From assembly GCA_963669265.1 (NCBI GenBank), contig OY769916.1:310001-374000 (forward strand): a stretch of DNA of 64,000 bases, read 5' to 3'. The position numbers and the translations under genes were made by a program. Below the pieces are notes generated by a model. The model did no database searches. It had not been told where the DNA came from and saw nothing but the letters and a program-made list of their open reading frames with translations. The DNA is from SZUA-547 sp963669265 (GTDB taxonomy: Bacteria > Pseudomonadota > Alphaproteobacteria > Rhodobacterales > Rhodobacteraceae). Of the stretch, positions 27,274-38,701 are shown piece after piece (within the stretch, counting starts at the first letter, position 1; each line of letters starts with the position of its first letter).

Positions 27274-27852
27274 TCAAGACCGAGATAATTCTTCGAGCAT
27301 CTGATCGTGCGAAAAATAGAGTCGACCCATTTCACTGTCCCGCCTGGCAAAGCCGTACATGGGAACGAAAACATACCCAACTTGAGTCCCGAATGGGCTC
27401 CGGTCGAAGGCCACCAGATGCCAGTTCACGCCACTGCGAAATGACGCGGGTGAATGCAGTAACGCATACAAGCTTCGGTCGAGACCGTCGAATTCGGTCG
27501 TACCCGGAGGAAGAACACGCACCCGAAATCGTACGCGTCCCGACCTTACCGGTCCGTTTTCGAAGTCTCCCCCCTCCAAGACCGCTTCGTGTTTGTATAG
27601 CGCCTTTTGCATGTTGAACCTGCGCCCTGGTGCATATACGGCCCAAATCTCGACTCTCAGATTCTCCAATAGGGCGAAGCGCCGCTCTCTGACTTCAACC
27701 GTTCCGGTGATCTCATCGAGCAGAGCGTAGATTTCTTGATGCGGCCGAATACGAAGTGAGCCGCCGTCACGACGCGGCAAGTGCCACCTGTAGAGACCTA
27801 TCGAAAGGATCGCGACGAGGATTGAAATCAGCGCAATTAAGGAAAAACTCAA
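27274..27852 (-). CDS. Hypothetical membrane-anchored protein (192 aa)
   Basis: A 192-residue protein with one N-terminal membrane span (LIALISILVAILSIGLY, about 5-21) and a predicted soluble beta-rich domain after it. No recognised motif. It ends about 190 bp upstream of the rplU start, on the same strand. Codon use is less GC-biased than that of its neighbours, which hints at acquisition or weak constraint. Function unknown. Confidence 0.65.
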   Translation of the reverse strand: MSFSLIALISILVAILSIGLYRWHLPRRDGGSLRIRPHQEIYALLDEITGTVEVRERRFALLENLRVEIWAVYAPGRRFNMQKALYKHEAVLEGGDFENGPVRSGRVRFRVRVLPPGTTEFDGLDRSLYALLHSPASFRSGVNWHLVAFDRSPFGTQVGYVFVPMYGFARRDSEMGRLYFSHDQMLEELSRS

Positions 27853-28021
27853 ACGAATGGCTCTAATAAATTGGTTGGAACTCAGTCGCCACGTTTGGCG
27901 GGTTGAATATCGACTGTCAGTACAGCAACGGTCGCCGACCTTCGACAGGTTTTCAAGCCCCCTTGCGCCCCTTCCCGCCCGCCGCTAAACATCGCGCCGC
28001 GTCGGCCAGACGTCAGCCTGC

Positions 28022-28111
28022 GGAGAGGTGCCGGAGTGGTCGAACGGGGCGGTCTCGAAAACCGTTGTGGGGGCGACCCCACCCAGGGTTCGAATCCCTG
28101 TCTCTCCGCCA
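28022..28111 (+). tRNA. tRNA-Ser (anticodon CGA)
   Basis: A long-variable-arm serine tRNA. The acceptor stem is 28022-28028 with 28101-28107. Anticodon loop CTCGAAA has CGA at 28056-28058. The T arm contains GGTTCGAATCC, the discriminator is G and CCA is encoded at 28109-28111. It reads UCG codons. Confidence 0.95.
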
Positions 28112-28218
28112 CTTCTATTCCAGATGCGTCAACGACTGTTTACGCCGTGCCTCTCAAATGCGGTTCGTGTTATCACCCGTTGCTTTCCACAATCGTCACC
28201 GCAACGCTGGACGCGCCT

Positions 28219-28749
28219 ATGTTTGGGATATTCTCGAAGCTGAACGACAAGGTTTGCGAGGCGGAGCTTGAACAGCGCGCAAGCGAACTCTCAACCATCG
28301 TCAACGACATCTCCGACATGCGAGCGCGAGAGCTTCATCAACTTGGCAAGCGAATGGCGAAGCTGGAGCAGGATGTCGCCGAGACCTACAAGGCCCCGCC
28401 ATCGGACGTCTTTCCCTGCTCCAACCGGTGCTGGAAAAACCGCGGCGCGATCATCGGGGACTTGAAGGCGACGGCCAAAGGCATGAAGCCAAATCTCCAA
28501 TCATTGGACCCGGCCGTAAAGGAGAGAGGGCGCCATATGCGTCTGATCTGCAGCCTGCTGACGACCGCGTATCGCGCCGCCATTTTGGAGCATGACACCA
28601 AATCTCTTGTCCAGCGCTGCCGAGACCTGCGCATCTTTGCAGCCGATCTGGCCGAGGCGCTCAAATCAGCGGGACATTCTGAGGGCGCCGCTCGGACGCT
28701 CGAAGAGTCGCTGCTCGATATTCAGCAGAGATGCGCGTCGCTCCGGTAA
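28219..28749 (+). CDS. Hypothetical helical protein (176 aa)
   Basis: A 176-residue, almost entirely helical cytoplasmic protein; a coiled-coil-like stretch spans about residues 10-55. Start taken as the ATG at 28219, because the longer frame would begin inside tRNA-Ser(CGA). A CSNRCW cysteine pair occurs around residue 70. It follows a tRNA gene and has no conserved partner here, so it may be a small acquired gene. Not recognised. Confidence 0.6.
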   Translation: MFGIFSKLNDKVCEAELEQRASELSTIVNDISDMRARELHQLGKRMAKLEQDVAETYKAPPSDVFPCSNRCWKNRGAIIGDLKATAKGMKPNLQSLDPAVKERGRHMRLICSLLTTAYRAAILEHDTKSLVQRCRDLRIFAADLAEALKSAGHSEGAARTLEESLLDIQQRCASLR

Positions 28750-29069
28750 TTCTGGAATTCACCATATTCGACAATTGTCTCTTGAAACACGGATCACGAT
28801 TGAACGTCGGTGAGACGCGCCTCTCTCACCGAACCAGACCTCTGCCCGACGCACATCGCCTTGTGCTCCTGAGCAACATTTCCGAAGCCGATCTCGACCT
28901 GCTTGATCAGAGTGTTTCACGAGACAGTCTTTCCCCTCAAAGCGAATGGAAACCTTGACAATCAGGGACAAAATCGGCTCCTTGCGTTCAAGGAGCGGGG
29001 ATAAGCTCAAAAGCGCTGACGGTGTCGCACGTTGCGCTTTAAGTAATTTGGACCTCTGGGAGGATCAGC
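28750..29069. other. Intergenic region upstream of acs
   Basis: About 320 bp without a credible gene. It holds a hairpin without T-run (GGTGAGA/TCTCACC, 28810-28829), a TTGACA box at 28956-28961 and a second hairpin GCTCCTT/AAGGAGC (28976-28995). The acs promoter probably lies in the second half. Confidence 0.45.
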
Positions 29070-31007
<1,938 letters not shown>

Positions 31008-31040
31008 CGCGGCACAACTCTTCACCTAAATTAACCGAGC

Positions 31041-31067
31041 GCCGGGCCCTTACAGGTCCGGCGTTTT
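31041..31067 (+). terminator. Rho-independent terminator after acs
   Basis: Stem GCCGGGCC (31041-31048) / GGTCCGGC (31055-31062) with one wobble, followed by GTTTTCC. Confidence 0.75.
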
Positions 31068-31244
31068 CCGTTTCTGCAGGCTCAACCTATGGCGGATCTG
31101 TAACGCCATTCGCAAAATTTGTTGCGATGCAACAAATTCATGACCCAGATCAAAGCGTATACTGTCCGATCGTCTCAGAACCGTCGCGAGAAAGCGGGCG
31201 GCGCGTCGCCGACTCGCAAAATCTGGAAGCGACGGAGAGATCAA

Positions 31245-32174
31245 ATGGCGCATATGGCGAAGGGACTTGGCGGGGCTGTTGTGGCCGCCGCCATTTTGGC
31301 GACACCGGCGATGGCGGACGGTCTGGGCCTGCCGCTTGAGGGGTCATTCGGAGAAAACGGTTTCGATCGCTACGTGCCGCCTCTCACTAACCCAATCTTC
31401 AACGAAACGCCGTTCATCACGACGGAAGTCAAACCGCTCTACGCCTATCACGAGACGCATGATGATTTCGCTGGCGGAGGCGCGAATGTTCAGGTTCTCG
31501 CGTTGCAGGCGCGTCTGGCGATCACGGAAGAGCTTGGCTTCATCGCCACGACGGACGGCTACACCTGGATCGACTGGGACAGCTCGGTGGGGCTGGAGGA
31601 TGAGAATGGCTGGAACGACATCGCCATCGGTCTGAAATACGCGTTCCTGAACAACCCGAAGGAAGGGCAGATCGCGACGGCCGGTCTGCGTTACACGATT
31701 CCGGTCGGCAATCTGGACGTCGACGAGTTGGATCTGGATCTCAACGGCATTGGGGCAGGATACATCAATCCGTTCGTCTCGGGCGCCAAGCTCTGGGACA
31801 AGACCCAGGTGCAAGGCATGCTGGGCGCGCAGATCGCGCTCGACAGCGATGCGACCACATCGCTGCTCGCCTCGGGCCATGTCGACTATGAGGTTTCGCC
31901 CGGCTTCTATCCGATGCTGGAGACGAACCTGTTCATCCCGATCGACGGCGGCGAGCAGATCGACACCGGAACCGCGCTGGACGAGCTGACCGGCGCCGAC
32001 ATCATCGATCTGGGCTCTAGCGATCCGGACACTATCTGGACCATCGGCGGTGGCGTCCGCTACGCGTTCTCGGACAACGCCATGCTCGGATTGGGCGGCG
32101 ACTACAACGTCCTGGAGGATGACAACCACGCCTATGGCTGGCGTCTGCTGGTTGATCTGGTTCTGCACTACTGA
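31245..32174 (+). CDS. Outer-membrane beta-barrel protein (transporter/porin-like)
   Basis: A 309-residue protein; the ATG at 31245 has GGAGAG upstream. A signal peptide runs to about residue 23 (ATPAMADG). The mature part has alternating hydrophobic strands with aromatic girdles, and the last residues are VDLVLHY, ending in an aromatic residue as BAM substrates do. It resembles the phenol-pathway or transporter-type barrels of unknown cargo. Isolated transcription unit downstream of acs. A GC-rich hairpin (32190-32220) follows but lacks a T-run. Confidence 0.75.
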   Translation: MAHMAKGLGGAVVAAAILATPAMADGLGLPLEGSFGENGFDRYVPPLTNPIFNETPFITTEVKPLYAYHETHDDFAGGGANVQVLALQARLAITEELGFIATTDGYTWIDWDSSVGLEDENGWNDIAIGLKYAFLNNPKEGQIATAGLRYTIPVGNLDVDELDLDLNGIGAGYINPFVSGAKLWDKTQVQGMLGAQIALDSDATTSLLASGHVDYEVSPGFYPMLETNLFIPIDGGEQIDTGTALDELTGADIIDLGSSDPDTIWTIGGGVRYAFSDNAMLGLGGDYNVLEDDNHAYGWRLLVDLVLHY

Positions 32175-32346
32175 CGACTGCGCAACAATTGCGGCGGCGG
32201 CGATCACTTTCGCCGCCGCACCGTTAAACCACATTCGGTAACCGCCCTCTTAAGCCACCCCGAATTCCGACGCGGATTTACCGCGAACAGTCTTGACCGC
32301 GCGCGGGTCAGAGGCTTCGTTAGCGTATGCTGACCGGAGCCGTGTC

Positions 32347-33639
32347 ATGAACTCGCCCCCCGATTCTGAACCCACCCCGCTCGACATCGAGATCGGGGCG
32401 CGCGAGGAGGAGATCGTCGGCCTCTGTCAGGACCTGATCCGCATCCCCACCGTGAACCCGCCCGGCGACGCCTACGAACCCTGCGCCCGGCTGCTGGGCG
32501 ACCGGCTCAAGGAACGTGGCTTTGACGTCGAATATGTCCGAGCCGACGGCGCCCCCGGCGACAGCGACAAGCACCCCCGCATCAACGTGATCGCCCGGCG
32601 AGAGGGCGCGTCCCCGGGCCCTTGCGTGCATTTCAACGGCCATCTCGACGTGGTGGAGGTGGGCAAAGGCTGGACCGTCGATCCGTTTGGCGGCGACGTG
32701 AAGGACGGCAGGGTCTGGGGCCGCGGCGCCTGTGATATGAAGGGCGGCGTCGCGGCCATGGTCGTGGCCTGCGAGGCGCTCCTAGACCTCGACCCCGCCC
32801 TGCCCGGCGCGCTGGAGATCTCCGGCACCGTCGATGAGGAGACCGGCGGCTATGGCGGCGTCGGCCATCTCGCCCAACTCGGCTATTTCTCCAAGCCGCG
32901 CGTTGACCATGTGATCATCCCAGAGCCGCTGAACGTTGATCGCGTCTGCCTCGGCCATCGCGGCGTCTGGTGGGCCGAGCTGGAGACCAAGGGGCGCATC
33001 GCCCATGGCTCCATGCCCTTTCTCGGCGATTGCGCAGTTCGCCATATGGGCGCGGTGCTGCATGAGATCGAGACCGACCTGCTGCCCCGCCTCGCCGCCA
33101 AGCGGACAGAGATGCCGGTGGCGCCGGAGGGCGCGCGGGCCTCAACCCTCAACATCAACTCGCTCCATGGCGGTCTGAGCGAGGAATTTGATGGCCTGCC
33201 CTCGCCCTGCGTGCCGGATAGCTGCCGCATGGTGATCGACCGGCGCTATCTGATCGAGGAGGATCCGGAAGAGGTTCAGGCCGAGATCGGCGCGATTCTG
33301 GAAAGGTTGAAGCAGACGCGGCCCGGTTTTGATTGCGACATCAGAGAGGTGCTCAGCTTTCTTCCCACCATGATCGACGCCGCGGCGCCTGTTCCGCGCG
33401 CGCTCTCGGCTGAGATCGAGCGGGTGTTGGGCCGCCCGGCGGAGCCTGTCGTCTCGCCGGGCACATTCGACCAGAAACACGTCGTGCGCATCGGCCATCT
33501 GGAGGATTGCGTCGCCTATGGGCCGGGAATTCTGGACCTCGCCCATCAACCGGACGAGTGGGTCGGGATCGATGATATGGTGGCCTCGGCCAAAGTCATG
33601 GCGGGCGCGGCCCAGAGGCTATTGAAAGGCGAGGCATGA
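32347..33639 (+). CDS. M20-family metallohydrolase (ArgE/DapE-like)
   Basis: A 430-residue zinc hydrolase. Start ATG at 32347. Metal ligands are in HFNGHLDVV (His, Asp), RGACDMKGG (bridging Asp) and GTVDEETGGYGG (catalytic Glu and ligand Glu); the late His is in SPGTFDQKHV or in LDLAHQPDEW. The family removes acyl groups from amino acids such as N-acetylornithine or succinyl-diaminopimelate; which one cannot be told. The stop overlaps the next gene by 4 bp (ATGA), so the two are coupled and may act on the same class of amide or peptide substrates. Confidence 0.88.
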   Translation: MNSPPDSEPTPLDIEIGAREEEIVGLCQDLIRIPTVNPPGDAYEPCARLLGDRLKERGFDVEYVRADGAPGDSDKHPRINVIARREGASPGPCVHFNGHLDVVEVGKGWTVDPFGGDVKDGRVWGRGACDMKGGVAAMVVACEALLDLDPALPGALEISGTVDEETGGYGGVGHLAQLGYFSKPRVDHVIIPEPLNVDRVCLGHRGVWWAELETKGRIAHGSMPFLGDCAVRHMGAVLHEIETDLLPRLAAKRTEMPVAPEGARASTLNINSLHGGLSEEFDGLPSPCVPDSCRMVIDRRYLIEEDPEEVQAEIGAILERLKQTRPGFDCDIREVLSFLPTMIDAAAPVPRALSAEIERVLGRPAEPVVSPGTFDQKHVVRIGHLEDCVAYGPGILDLAHQPDEWVGIDDMVASAKVMAGAAQRLLKGEA

Positions 33640-34646
33640 CCGGATTTCTCTCCACCGGCGCACGCAACCTGATCACCGATGTGACGGGACTCGCGGTCGG
33701 CAACGCCGAGGATCAGGCGGCGCTGACCGGCGTGACCGTCGTCCTGCCCGATGCGCCGACGATCGCCGCCGTGGATGTGCGCGGCGGCGGGCCGGGAACG
33801 CGAGAGACCGAGCTCTTGGACCCTGCGACGACGGTCGAGCGCGTGGACGCCATCACTCTTTCGGGCGGCTCGGTCTTCGGTCTCGACGCGGCGGGCGGCG
33901 TGGTGAATTGGCTCGCGGCCCAGGGACGCGGCTTCGCAGTCGGAGACGCGCGGGCGCCAATTGTGCCGTCGGCAATCCTCTTCGACCTCTTGAACGGTGG
34001 AGACAAGGACTGGGGAGAGACTCCTCCCTACCCCGCTCTCGGGCGGATGGCGGCCATGGAGGCGCGGCGAGACTTCGCCCTCGGCAACGCCGGCGCCGGC
34101 CTCGGCGCGACAGCTGGCGTGTTGTCGGGCGGGCTGGGCTCGACATCGGTCGTTTGGGAGGACGGCGCGCGCAAGATCACCGTCGGCGCGCTGGTCGCCG
34201 CCAATCCGCTGGGATCGGTGCTCATTCCAGGCGCGGATGTATTCTGGGCCTGGCCCTATGAGCGGGACGGCGAGTTCGGCGGCAAACGGCCGAACAACCC
34301 GCCCGTCGATCTGGATCACGCATTCCCGACCGAGGCGCGCGCAAACACGACGCTTGCGGTCGTCGCCACCGACGCCGCGTTGACCCAGGCGCAGGCGCAG
34401 CGGGTCGCGATGATGGCGCAGGATGGTCTCGCCCGCGCCATCCGCCCGGTGCACACGCCATTGGACGGCGACATCGTCTTCGCCCTGTCGACCGGCGATC
34501 AAGCGTTGGCGGACCCCCTCGCCGATATCGCCCGCATCGGCATGCTGGCGGCGGACTGCGTCGCCCGCTCCGTCGCGCGCGGCGTCTATGAGGCCAACAC
34601 GATCGGCCAATTCGTTAGCTATCGCGACCGATTTCGCCCGGCCTGA
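33636..34646 (+). CDS. P1/S58-family aminopeptidase (DmpA/NylC-like Ntn hydrolase)
   Basis: A 336-residue member of the DmpA/NylC group, enzymes made as a precursor that cleaves itself to expose an N-terminal threonine. The cleavage site is well seen: Asn237-Thr238 in ARANTTLAVVAT. LSGGSVFGLDAAGG forms the oxyanion region and DGDIVFAL is the typical late motif. Relatives cleave beta-peptides, D-amino-acid amides or nylon oligomers. Coupled to the upstream M20 hydrolase. Cytoplasmic; no signal peptide. Confidence 0.88.
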   Translation: MTGFLSTGARNLITDVTGLAVGNAEDQAALTGVTVVLPDAPTIAAVDVRGGGPGTRETELLDPATTVERVDAITLSGGSVFGLDAAGGVVNWLAAQGRGFAVGDARAPIVPSAILFDLLNGGDKDWGETPPYPALGRMAAMEARRDFALGNAGAGLGATAGVLSGGLGSTSVVWEDGARKITVGALVAANPLGSVLIPGADVFWAWPYERDGEFGGKRPNNPPVDLDHAFPTEARANTTLAVVATDAALTQAQAQRVAMMAQDGLARAIRPVHTPLDGDIVFALSTGDQALADPLADIARIGMLAADCVARSVARGVYEANTIGQFVSYRDRFRPA

Positions 34647-34751
34647 TTATCTCGCCTGATCACCCGCCCTGAATCGCGCAGGTTGCGCTGGCGGCGAAGC
34701 TGTGCCCCTTTGGCGGCAGTTCCATTTCACCGTTTCAAACAGAGCCGTCCC

Positions 34752-35552
34752 ATGCCTGATTTCTTCGCCATCGAGAACCTCGCCAACCTCGCCGTCCTGA
34801 TATTTCTGCAAGCGGTGCTTGGTTTCGACAACCTTCTCTACATCTCCATCGAATCCAAACGCGCGCCGATCGAAGATCAGGCCAGCGTGCGCCGCATCGG
34901 CATCGTCATCGCCATCGCGCTGCGGATTGTGCTGCTGTTTGCGATGGTGATTCTGATCGCCCGGCTTCAGGAGCCGTTCTTCTCGATCAACCTGCCGGGA
35001 ATCATCGAAGGGTCTTTCAATTTTGCCACCATCGTTTTTCTCTTGGGCGGCGTATTCATCATTTACACGGCGATCAAGGAAATCGGACATTTGATGACCG
35101 TGCAGGACATTGATCCCGATGACGGCGGATCACGAAAATCCGCTGGTCAGGCCATCTTCATGATCGTGCTGATGAACCTCGTGTTCTCCTTTGACTCGAT
35201 TCTATCGGCGCTCGCGATCACAGAGGTCTTCTGGGTTCTCGCTTTGGCGATCATCATATCGGGCGTCGGCATGATGCTGTTGGCCGACCACGTCTCGGAG
35301 TTCCTGCAACGCAATCGGAAATACGAGATTCTGGGCCTCTTCATCCTGCTGATCGTCGGCGTGGTGTTGCTCGGCGAAGGCGGCCATGTAGCGCATCTGA
35401 CCTTCTTCGGACACGCGGTGGAGCCGATGGCGAAGTCCACATTCTACTTCGCCATCGCCGTGTTGGTGATCGTCGACCTGCTGCAGTCGGGGTTCCAGAA
35501 GAAACTGGAGCGTGAGCGCAAGGAGGAGAGCGACTATTTCCCCGAAGCGTAA
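34752..35552 (+). CDS. TerC-family integral membrane protein
   Basis: A 266-residue membrane protein with about seven hydrophobic spans. Start ATG at 34752. The TerC hallmarks are acidic residues inside spans: GFDNLLYISIES near the N-terminus and LVFSFDSILSALA in the middle. Relatives affect tellurite resistance or export Mn2+. An acidic tail ends it. The specific role is not known; a metal-handling or metalation role during export is a family-based guess. Confidence 0.87.
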   Translation: MPDFFAIENLANLAVLIFLQAVLGFDNLLYISIESKRAPIEDQASVRRIGIVIAIALRIVLLFAMVILIARLQEPFFSINLPGIIEGSFNFATIVFLLGGVFIIYTAIKEIGHLMTVQDIDPDDGGSRKSAGQAIFMIVLMNLVFSFDSILSALAITEVFWVLALAIIISGVGMMLLADHVSEFLQRNRKYEILGLFILLIVGVVLLGEGGHVAHLTFFGHAVEPMAKSTFYFAIAVLVIVDLLQSGFQKKLERERKEESDYFPEA

Positions 35553-35555
35553 CGC

Positions 35556-36407
35556 TTAGTCCGGCAACGCGACGATGCGATAGAGGCTGATTGCGAGCTC
35601 GCTGAGACCGACATCGCCGAACGCTGAGGCCAGATGGTTGTGGATCGCGCCAGAGCGGTAGACTCCGCTCAGCACGCGGTCCACTTCCAGCCGCAGGTCG
35701 CTCTCTCCGCGCTTCATCGCCAGCGCATAAGGTTCAAAGGAAAACTGCCGGCGGGCGAGCTTCACCGCCTTCTTGGGCCGCATGACGCCCAGTTGATAAA
35801 TCAGGATCGCTTGATCGCCGAAATACGCGCTGACCTCGCCGGAGAGGAGCGCATTGAGGCCGGATTCGTGATCATCAAACTGCACCAGCGGCGAGCTGAG
35901 GTTTTCGGACGCGATCAGCGCCTCGACGACGCCGACCGTCGTGGTGCCTTTCAACGCGCCGATTGGCGCGCCGTTCAGCTCCGCAAGGGTTTCCGGACCG
36001 TCGCTCAATAGCACGGCGCTCGATCCGTCAGCGAAAAACGGGATCGAGAAATCCAACGTCTCTCGCCGCTTCAACGTGACGGAGGTCGGACCGCAGTGAA
36101 TATCGGTCTCCCCCTTCTCCAGCGCATCGAAGCGCGAGGCCGCCGTGACGGGGACATAGGTGAATTTTAGATCTTCCAGCCCAAGACTCTTCCGAATGCC
36201 CTGCGCCACATCCTGACAAAGCCAGACTGCAAGCCCGGTCGGCGCCCCACTTTTGCTGCGATAGGAGAATGGAGGCGCGCTTTCGCGGAACCCGATGCGG
36301 ATCTCGCCACGTTCTTTGATCCCGTCCAGAACGCCGCCGGCGAACGATGGCCCAGCGCCGATTGCCGCCAGCGTAGTCAGAACGCCCAGTGCGATAGTCC
36401 GAATCAT
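35556..36407 (-). CDS. Extracellular solute-binding protein, family 3 (amino-acid type)
   Basis: A 283-residue periplasmic binding protein with a signal peptide (about 1-23). IRIGFRESAPPFSYR at the start of the mature protein and TDIHCGPTSVTLKRRETLDFS in the middle are typical of family 3 proteins that bind polar amino acids. No permease or ATPase gene is near, so it is an orphan. It may feed another ABC system or act as a sensor. Convergent with the TerC gene, 3 bp apart. Confidence 0.85.
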   Translation of the reverse strand: MIRTIALGVLTTLAAIGAGPSFAGGVLDGIKERGEIRIGFRESAPPFSYRSKSGAPTGLAVWLCQDVAQGIRKSLGLEDLKFTYVPVTAASRFDALEKGETDIHCGPTSVTLKRRETLDFSIPFFADGSSAVLLSDGPETLAELNGAPIGALKGTTTVGVVEALIASENLSSPLVQFDDHESGLNALLSGEVSAYFGDQAILIYQLGVMRPKKAVKLARRQFSFEPYALAMKRGESDLRLEVDRVLSGVYRSGAIHNHLASAFGDVGLSELAISLYRIVALPD

Positions 36408-36566
36408 TGTCGTTTCCTCATCCGTGCTTTTCTTTGACCGGCAACCTACCGGCGGCGGCGGGAATTACCAGCACCAAGCGACCGATTGCGCCGCCCGCTC
36501 TTGCCGCGCGCGCCGGGCCATCCTAGAACCCCCGCGATGTTCTTCCCAATCTGAGCGGGACCCAAG

Positions 36567-38078
36567 ATGACTGAGCTTGCCTATACCGAGCCGAAACCCA
36601 AAACCTATCATGGCGCGAAGGACGACTGGCAGGTCGTGATCGGCATGGAGGTGCATGCGCAGGTCGCCTCGAAATCCAAGCTCTTCTCTGGCGCGTCCAC
36701 AGCATTCGGCGCGGAGCCGAACTCCAATGTCAGCCTCGTCGATGCGGCCATGCCGGGCATGCTGCCGGTGATCAACGAATTCTGCATCGAGCAGGCGGTG
36801 CGCACCGGGTTGGGCCTAAAGGCGGAGATCAACACCCGCTCGGTTTTTGACCGGAAGAACTACTTTTATCCCGACCTGCCGCAGGGTTATCAGATCAGCC
36901 AGTTCAAGGACCCGCTGGTTGGCGAAGGAGAGGTGCTGGTTGATATCGAGCCCGGCGTCGCCCGTAAGGTGCGTATCGAGCGCATCCATGTGGAGCAGGA
37001 CGCCGGCAAATCGATCCACGACATGGACCCGGAATACTCCTTCGTCGATCTCAACCGAACCGGCGTCGCGCTGATGGAGATCGTCTCCCGCCCTGATATC
37101 CGGGGACCGGAGGAGGCGGCGGAATACGTGCGCAAGCTGCGCCAGATCATGCGCTATCTCGGCACCTGCGACGGCAACATGCAGGAAGGAAGCTTGCGCG
37201 CGGACGTCAACGTCTCCGTCTGCCGACCGGGCGAGTATGAGGACTATCGCGAGAGCGGCGATTTCAGCCATTTGGGCACGCGCTGCGAGATCAAGAACAT
37301 GAACTCGATGCGCTTTATCCAGCAGGCCATCGACTACGAGGCCAACCGCCAGATCGCTCTGCTGGAGGATGGCGGCGCGGTGGATCAGGAAACCCGCCTC
37401 TATGATCCCAACAAGGGCGAGACGCGGTCCATGCGCTCAAAGGAAGAGGCGCATGACTACCGCTATTTCCCGGACCCGGATCTGCTGCCGTTGGAGATCG
37501 AGCAAGACTGGATCGACGGCATCGCCAAGACCCTGCCCGAATTGCCGGATGACAAGAAGGCCCGGTTCGTGGGCGATTACGGCGTCACCGAATACGACGC
37601 CTCGGTTCTGACCGCCTCCAAACGCAACGCGGATTTCTATGAGGAGGTCGCAAAGGGCCGGGACGGCAAGCAGGCCGCCAACTGGGTGATCAATGAATTG
37701 TTCGGCCGCCTGAACAAGGAAGGCCACGGGGTTGAGGACTCGCCCATGTCCGCCGCCCAGCTCGGCGGGATCATCGATCTGATCGCCAAGGGCGACATCT
37801 CGGGCAAGATCGCCAAGGACCTCTTTGAGATCGTCTATGCTGAGGGCGGCGACCCGGCGGAGATCGTCGAGGCGCGCGGCATGAAACAGGTCACCGACAC
37901 CGGCGCGATCGAGAAGGCCGTGGACGAGGTGCTGGCCGCCAATCCTGAGAAAGTCGAACAGGCAAAAGAGAAACCCTCAATGGCCGGATGGTTCGTGGGT
38001 CAGGTGATGAAAGCGACTGGCGGCAAAGCCAACCCGAAGGCGGTCAACGAATTGGTGCGCAAGAAGCTGAGCGGCTAA
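36567..38078 (+). CDS. gatB: Aspartyl/glutamyl-tRNA amidotransferase subunit B
   Basis: A 503-residue GatB, the subunit that, with GatC and GatA, converts Glu-tRNA(Gln) or Asp-tRNA(Asn) to the amide form. VIGMEVHAQ near the start, YPDLPQGYQISQ and KNMNSMRFIQQAI are signature segments. The C-terminal YqeY-like tRNA-binding domain is present (to 503). gatA and gatC are not in the window. Length is standard. Confidence 0.97.
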   Translation: MTELAYTEPKPKTYHGAKDDWQVVIGMEVHAQVASKSKLFSGASTAFGAEPNSNVSLVDAAMPGMLPVINEFCIEQAVRTGLGLKAEINTRSVFDRKNYFYPDLPQGYQISQFKDPLVGEGEVLVDIEPGVARKVRIERIHVEQDAGKSIHDMDPEYSFVDLNRTGVALMEIVSRPDIRGPEEAAEYVRKLRQIMRYLGTCDGNMQEGSLRADVNVSVCRPGEYEDYRESGDFSHLGTRCEIKNMNSMRFIQQAIDYEANRQIALLEDGGAVDQETRLYDPNKGETRSMRSKEEAHDYRYFPDPDLLPLEIEQDWIDGIAKTLPELPDDKKARFVGDYGVTEYDASVLTASKRNADFYEEVAKGRDGKQAANWVINELFGRLNKEGHGVEDSPMSAAQLGGIIDLIAKGDISGKIAKDLFEIVYAEGGDPAEIVEARGMKQVTDTGAIEKAVDEVLAANPEKVEQAKEKPSMAGWFVGQVMKATGGKANPKAVNELVRKKLSG

Positions 38079-38083
38079 CCGGA

Positions 38084-38254
38084 TTAATCCGAATCCGGAA
38101 TGACCAGATCGACCGCCCCAGCGGTGACGTCCACCGTCGTCTCAACCGCCGTCGCGGCGACGGACACCGTCGCGTCGGCGACCGAGTAAACCGCGCAGCC
38201 TGACAGGCCGACCGCGACCGCCAGCAGCGCCGCAACTTTGAACCGCTTATCCAT
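38084..38254 (-). CDS. Small lipoprotein (56 aa)
   Basis: Read on the minus strand from ATG at 38254 to TAA at 38084-38086, 56 residues. It has a short basic start, a hydrophobic stretch and the lipobox LSGC (Cys20), so the mature chain would be a 37-residue lipoprotein. The rest is rich in Ala, Val and Thr with a regular spacing that could form an amphipathic helix. AAAGGC lies upstream. It is convergent with gatB, 5 bp after its stop. Function unknown; entericidin-like small lipoproteins are the nearest general type. Confidence 0.75.
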   Translation of the reverse strand: MDKRFKVAALLAVAVGLSGCAVYSVADATVSVAATAVETTVDVTAGAVDLVIPDSD

Positions 38255-38330
38255 GGGACAACGCCTTTAGCCTCAAGTTTTGTTGTTTTTGTGTTCGATC
38301 AGCATAGCCGACATCGCCCAGCCTGTCGCC

Positions 38331-38594
38331 CTACCCCTCGGCGGAGCCCTTAAGGGACAGGCCAAGCGCATGCACCCGCTCGTCAAGTTCGGCCTTGAGC
38401 GCGCCATAGACAGCGCGCTGGCGCGCCACCCTGCCCTGCCCGTCAAACGCAGCCGAAGTCATGGTGACGTGAAAATGCGTCTCGCCCCCTTCGCGCCAGC
38501 CGGAATGGCCCGCATGGCGGTCGCTCTGATCCTCGACCTCCAGCGCGATCGGATCGAACGCCGCCTCTAGTTTGCGGCGTATTCTCGCTTGCAT
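38331..38594 (-). CDS. BolA-family protein
   Basis: An 87-residue BolA. Start taken as ATG at 38594; a GTG at 38606 is also possible. The class II-KH-like fold shows in GGETHFHVTMTSAAFDGQGRVARQRAVY, where the conserved histidine helps bind a 2Fe-2S cluster with monothiol glutaredoxins. In alphaproteobacteria BolA-type proteins take part in iron-sulphur trafficking and iron regulation. A J-domain protein gene is divergent from it; this pair is common in Rhodobacterales. Confidence 0.9.
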   Translation of the reverse strand: MQARIRRKLEAAFDPIALEVEDQSDRHAGHSGWREGGETHFHVTMTSAAFDGQGRVARQRAVYGALKAELDERVHALGLSLKGSAEG

Positions 38595-38701
38595 CGTTTC
38601 AGTCACGTTATGTTGGCCTTTATTCACTTGGCGTGGGCGCCGGAAGGTTTAAACTTAACGGTCGATTGAGCCAACGAGTCATCTAGGAAACAGCCCCCTG
38701 A

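Noticed and set aside
28808..28831. Terminator after the 176-residue gene
   Set aside because: The hairpin is real but lacks a T-run on either side.
33546..34610. 354-codon open frame on the minus strand
   Set aside because: Shadow of the P1-family peptidase gene with its clear cleavage site.
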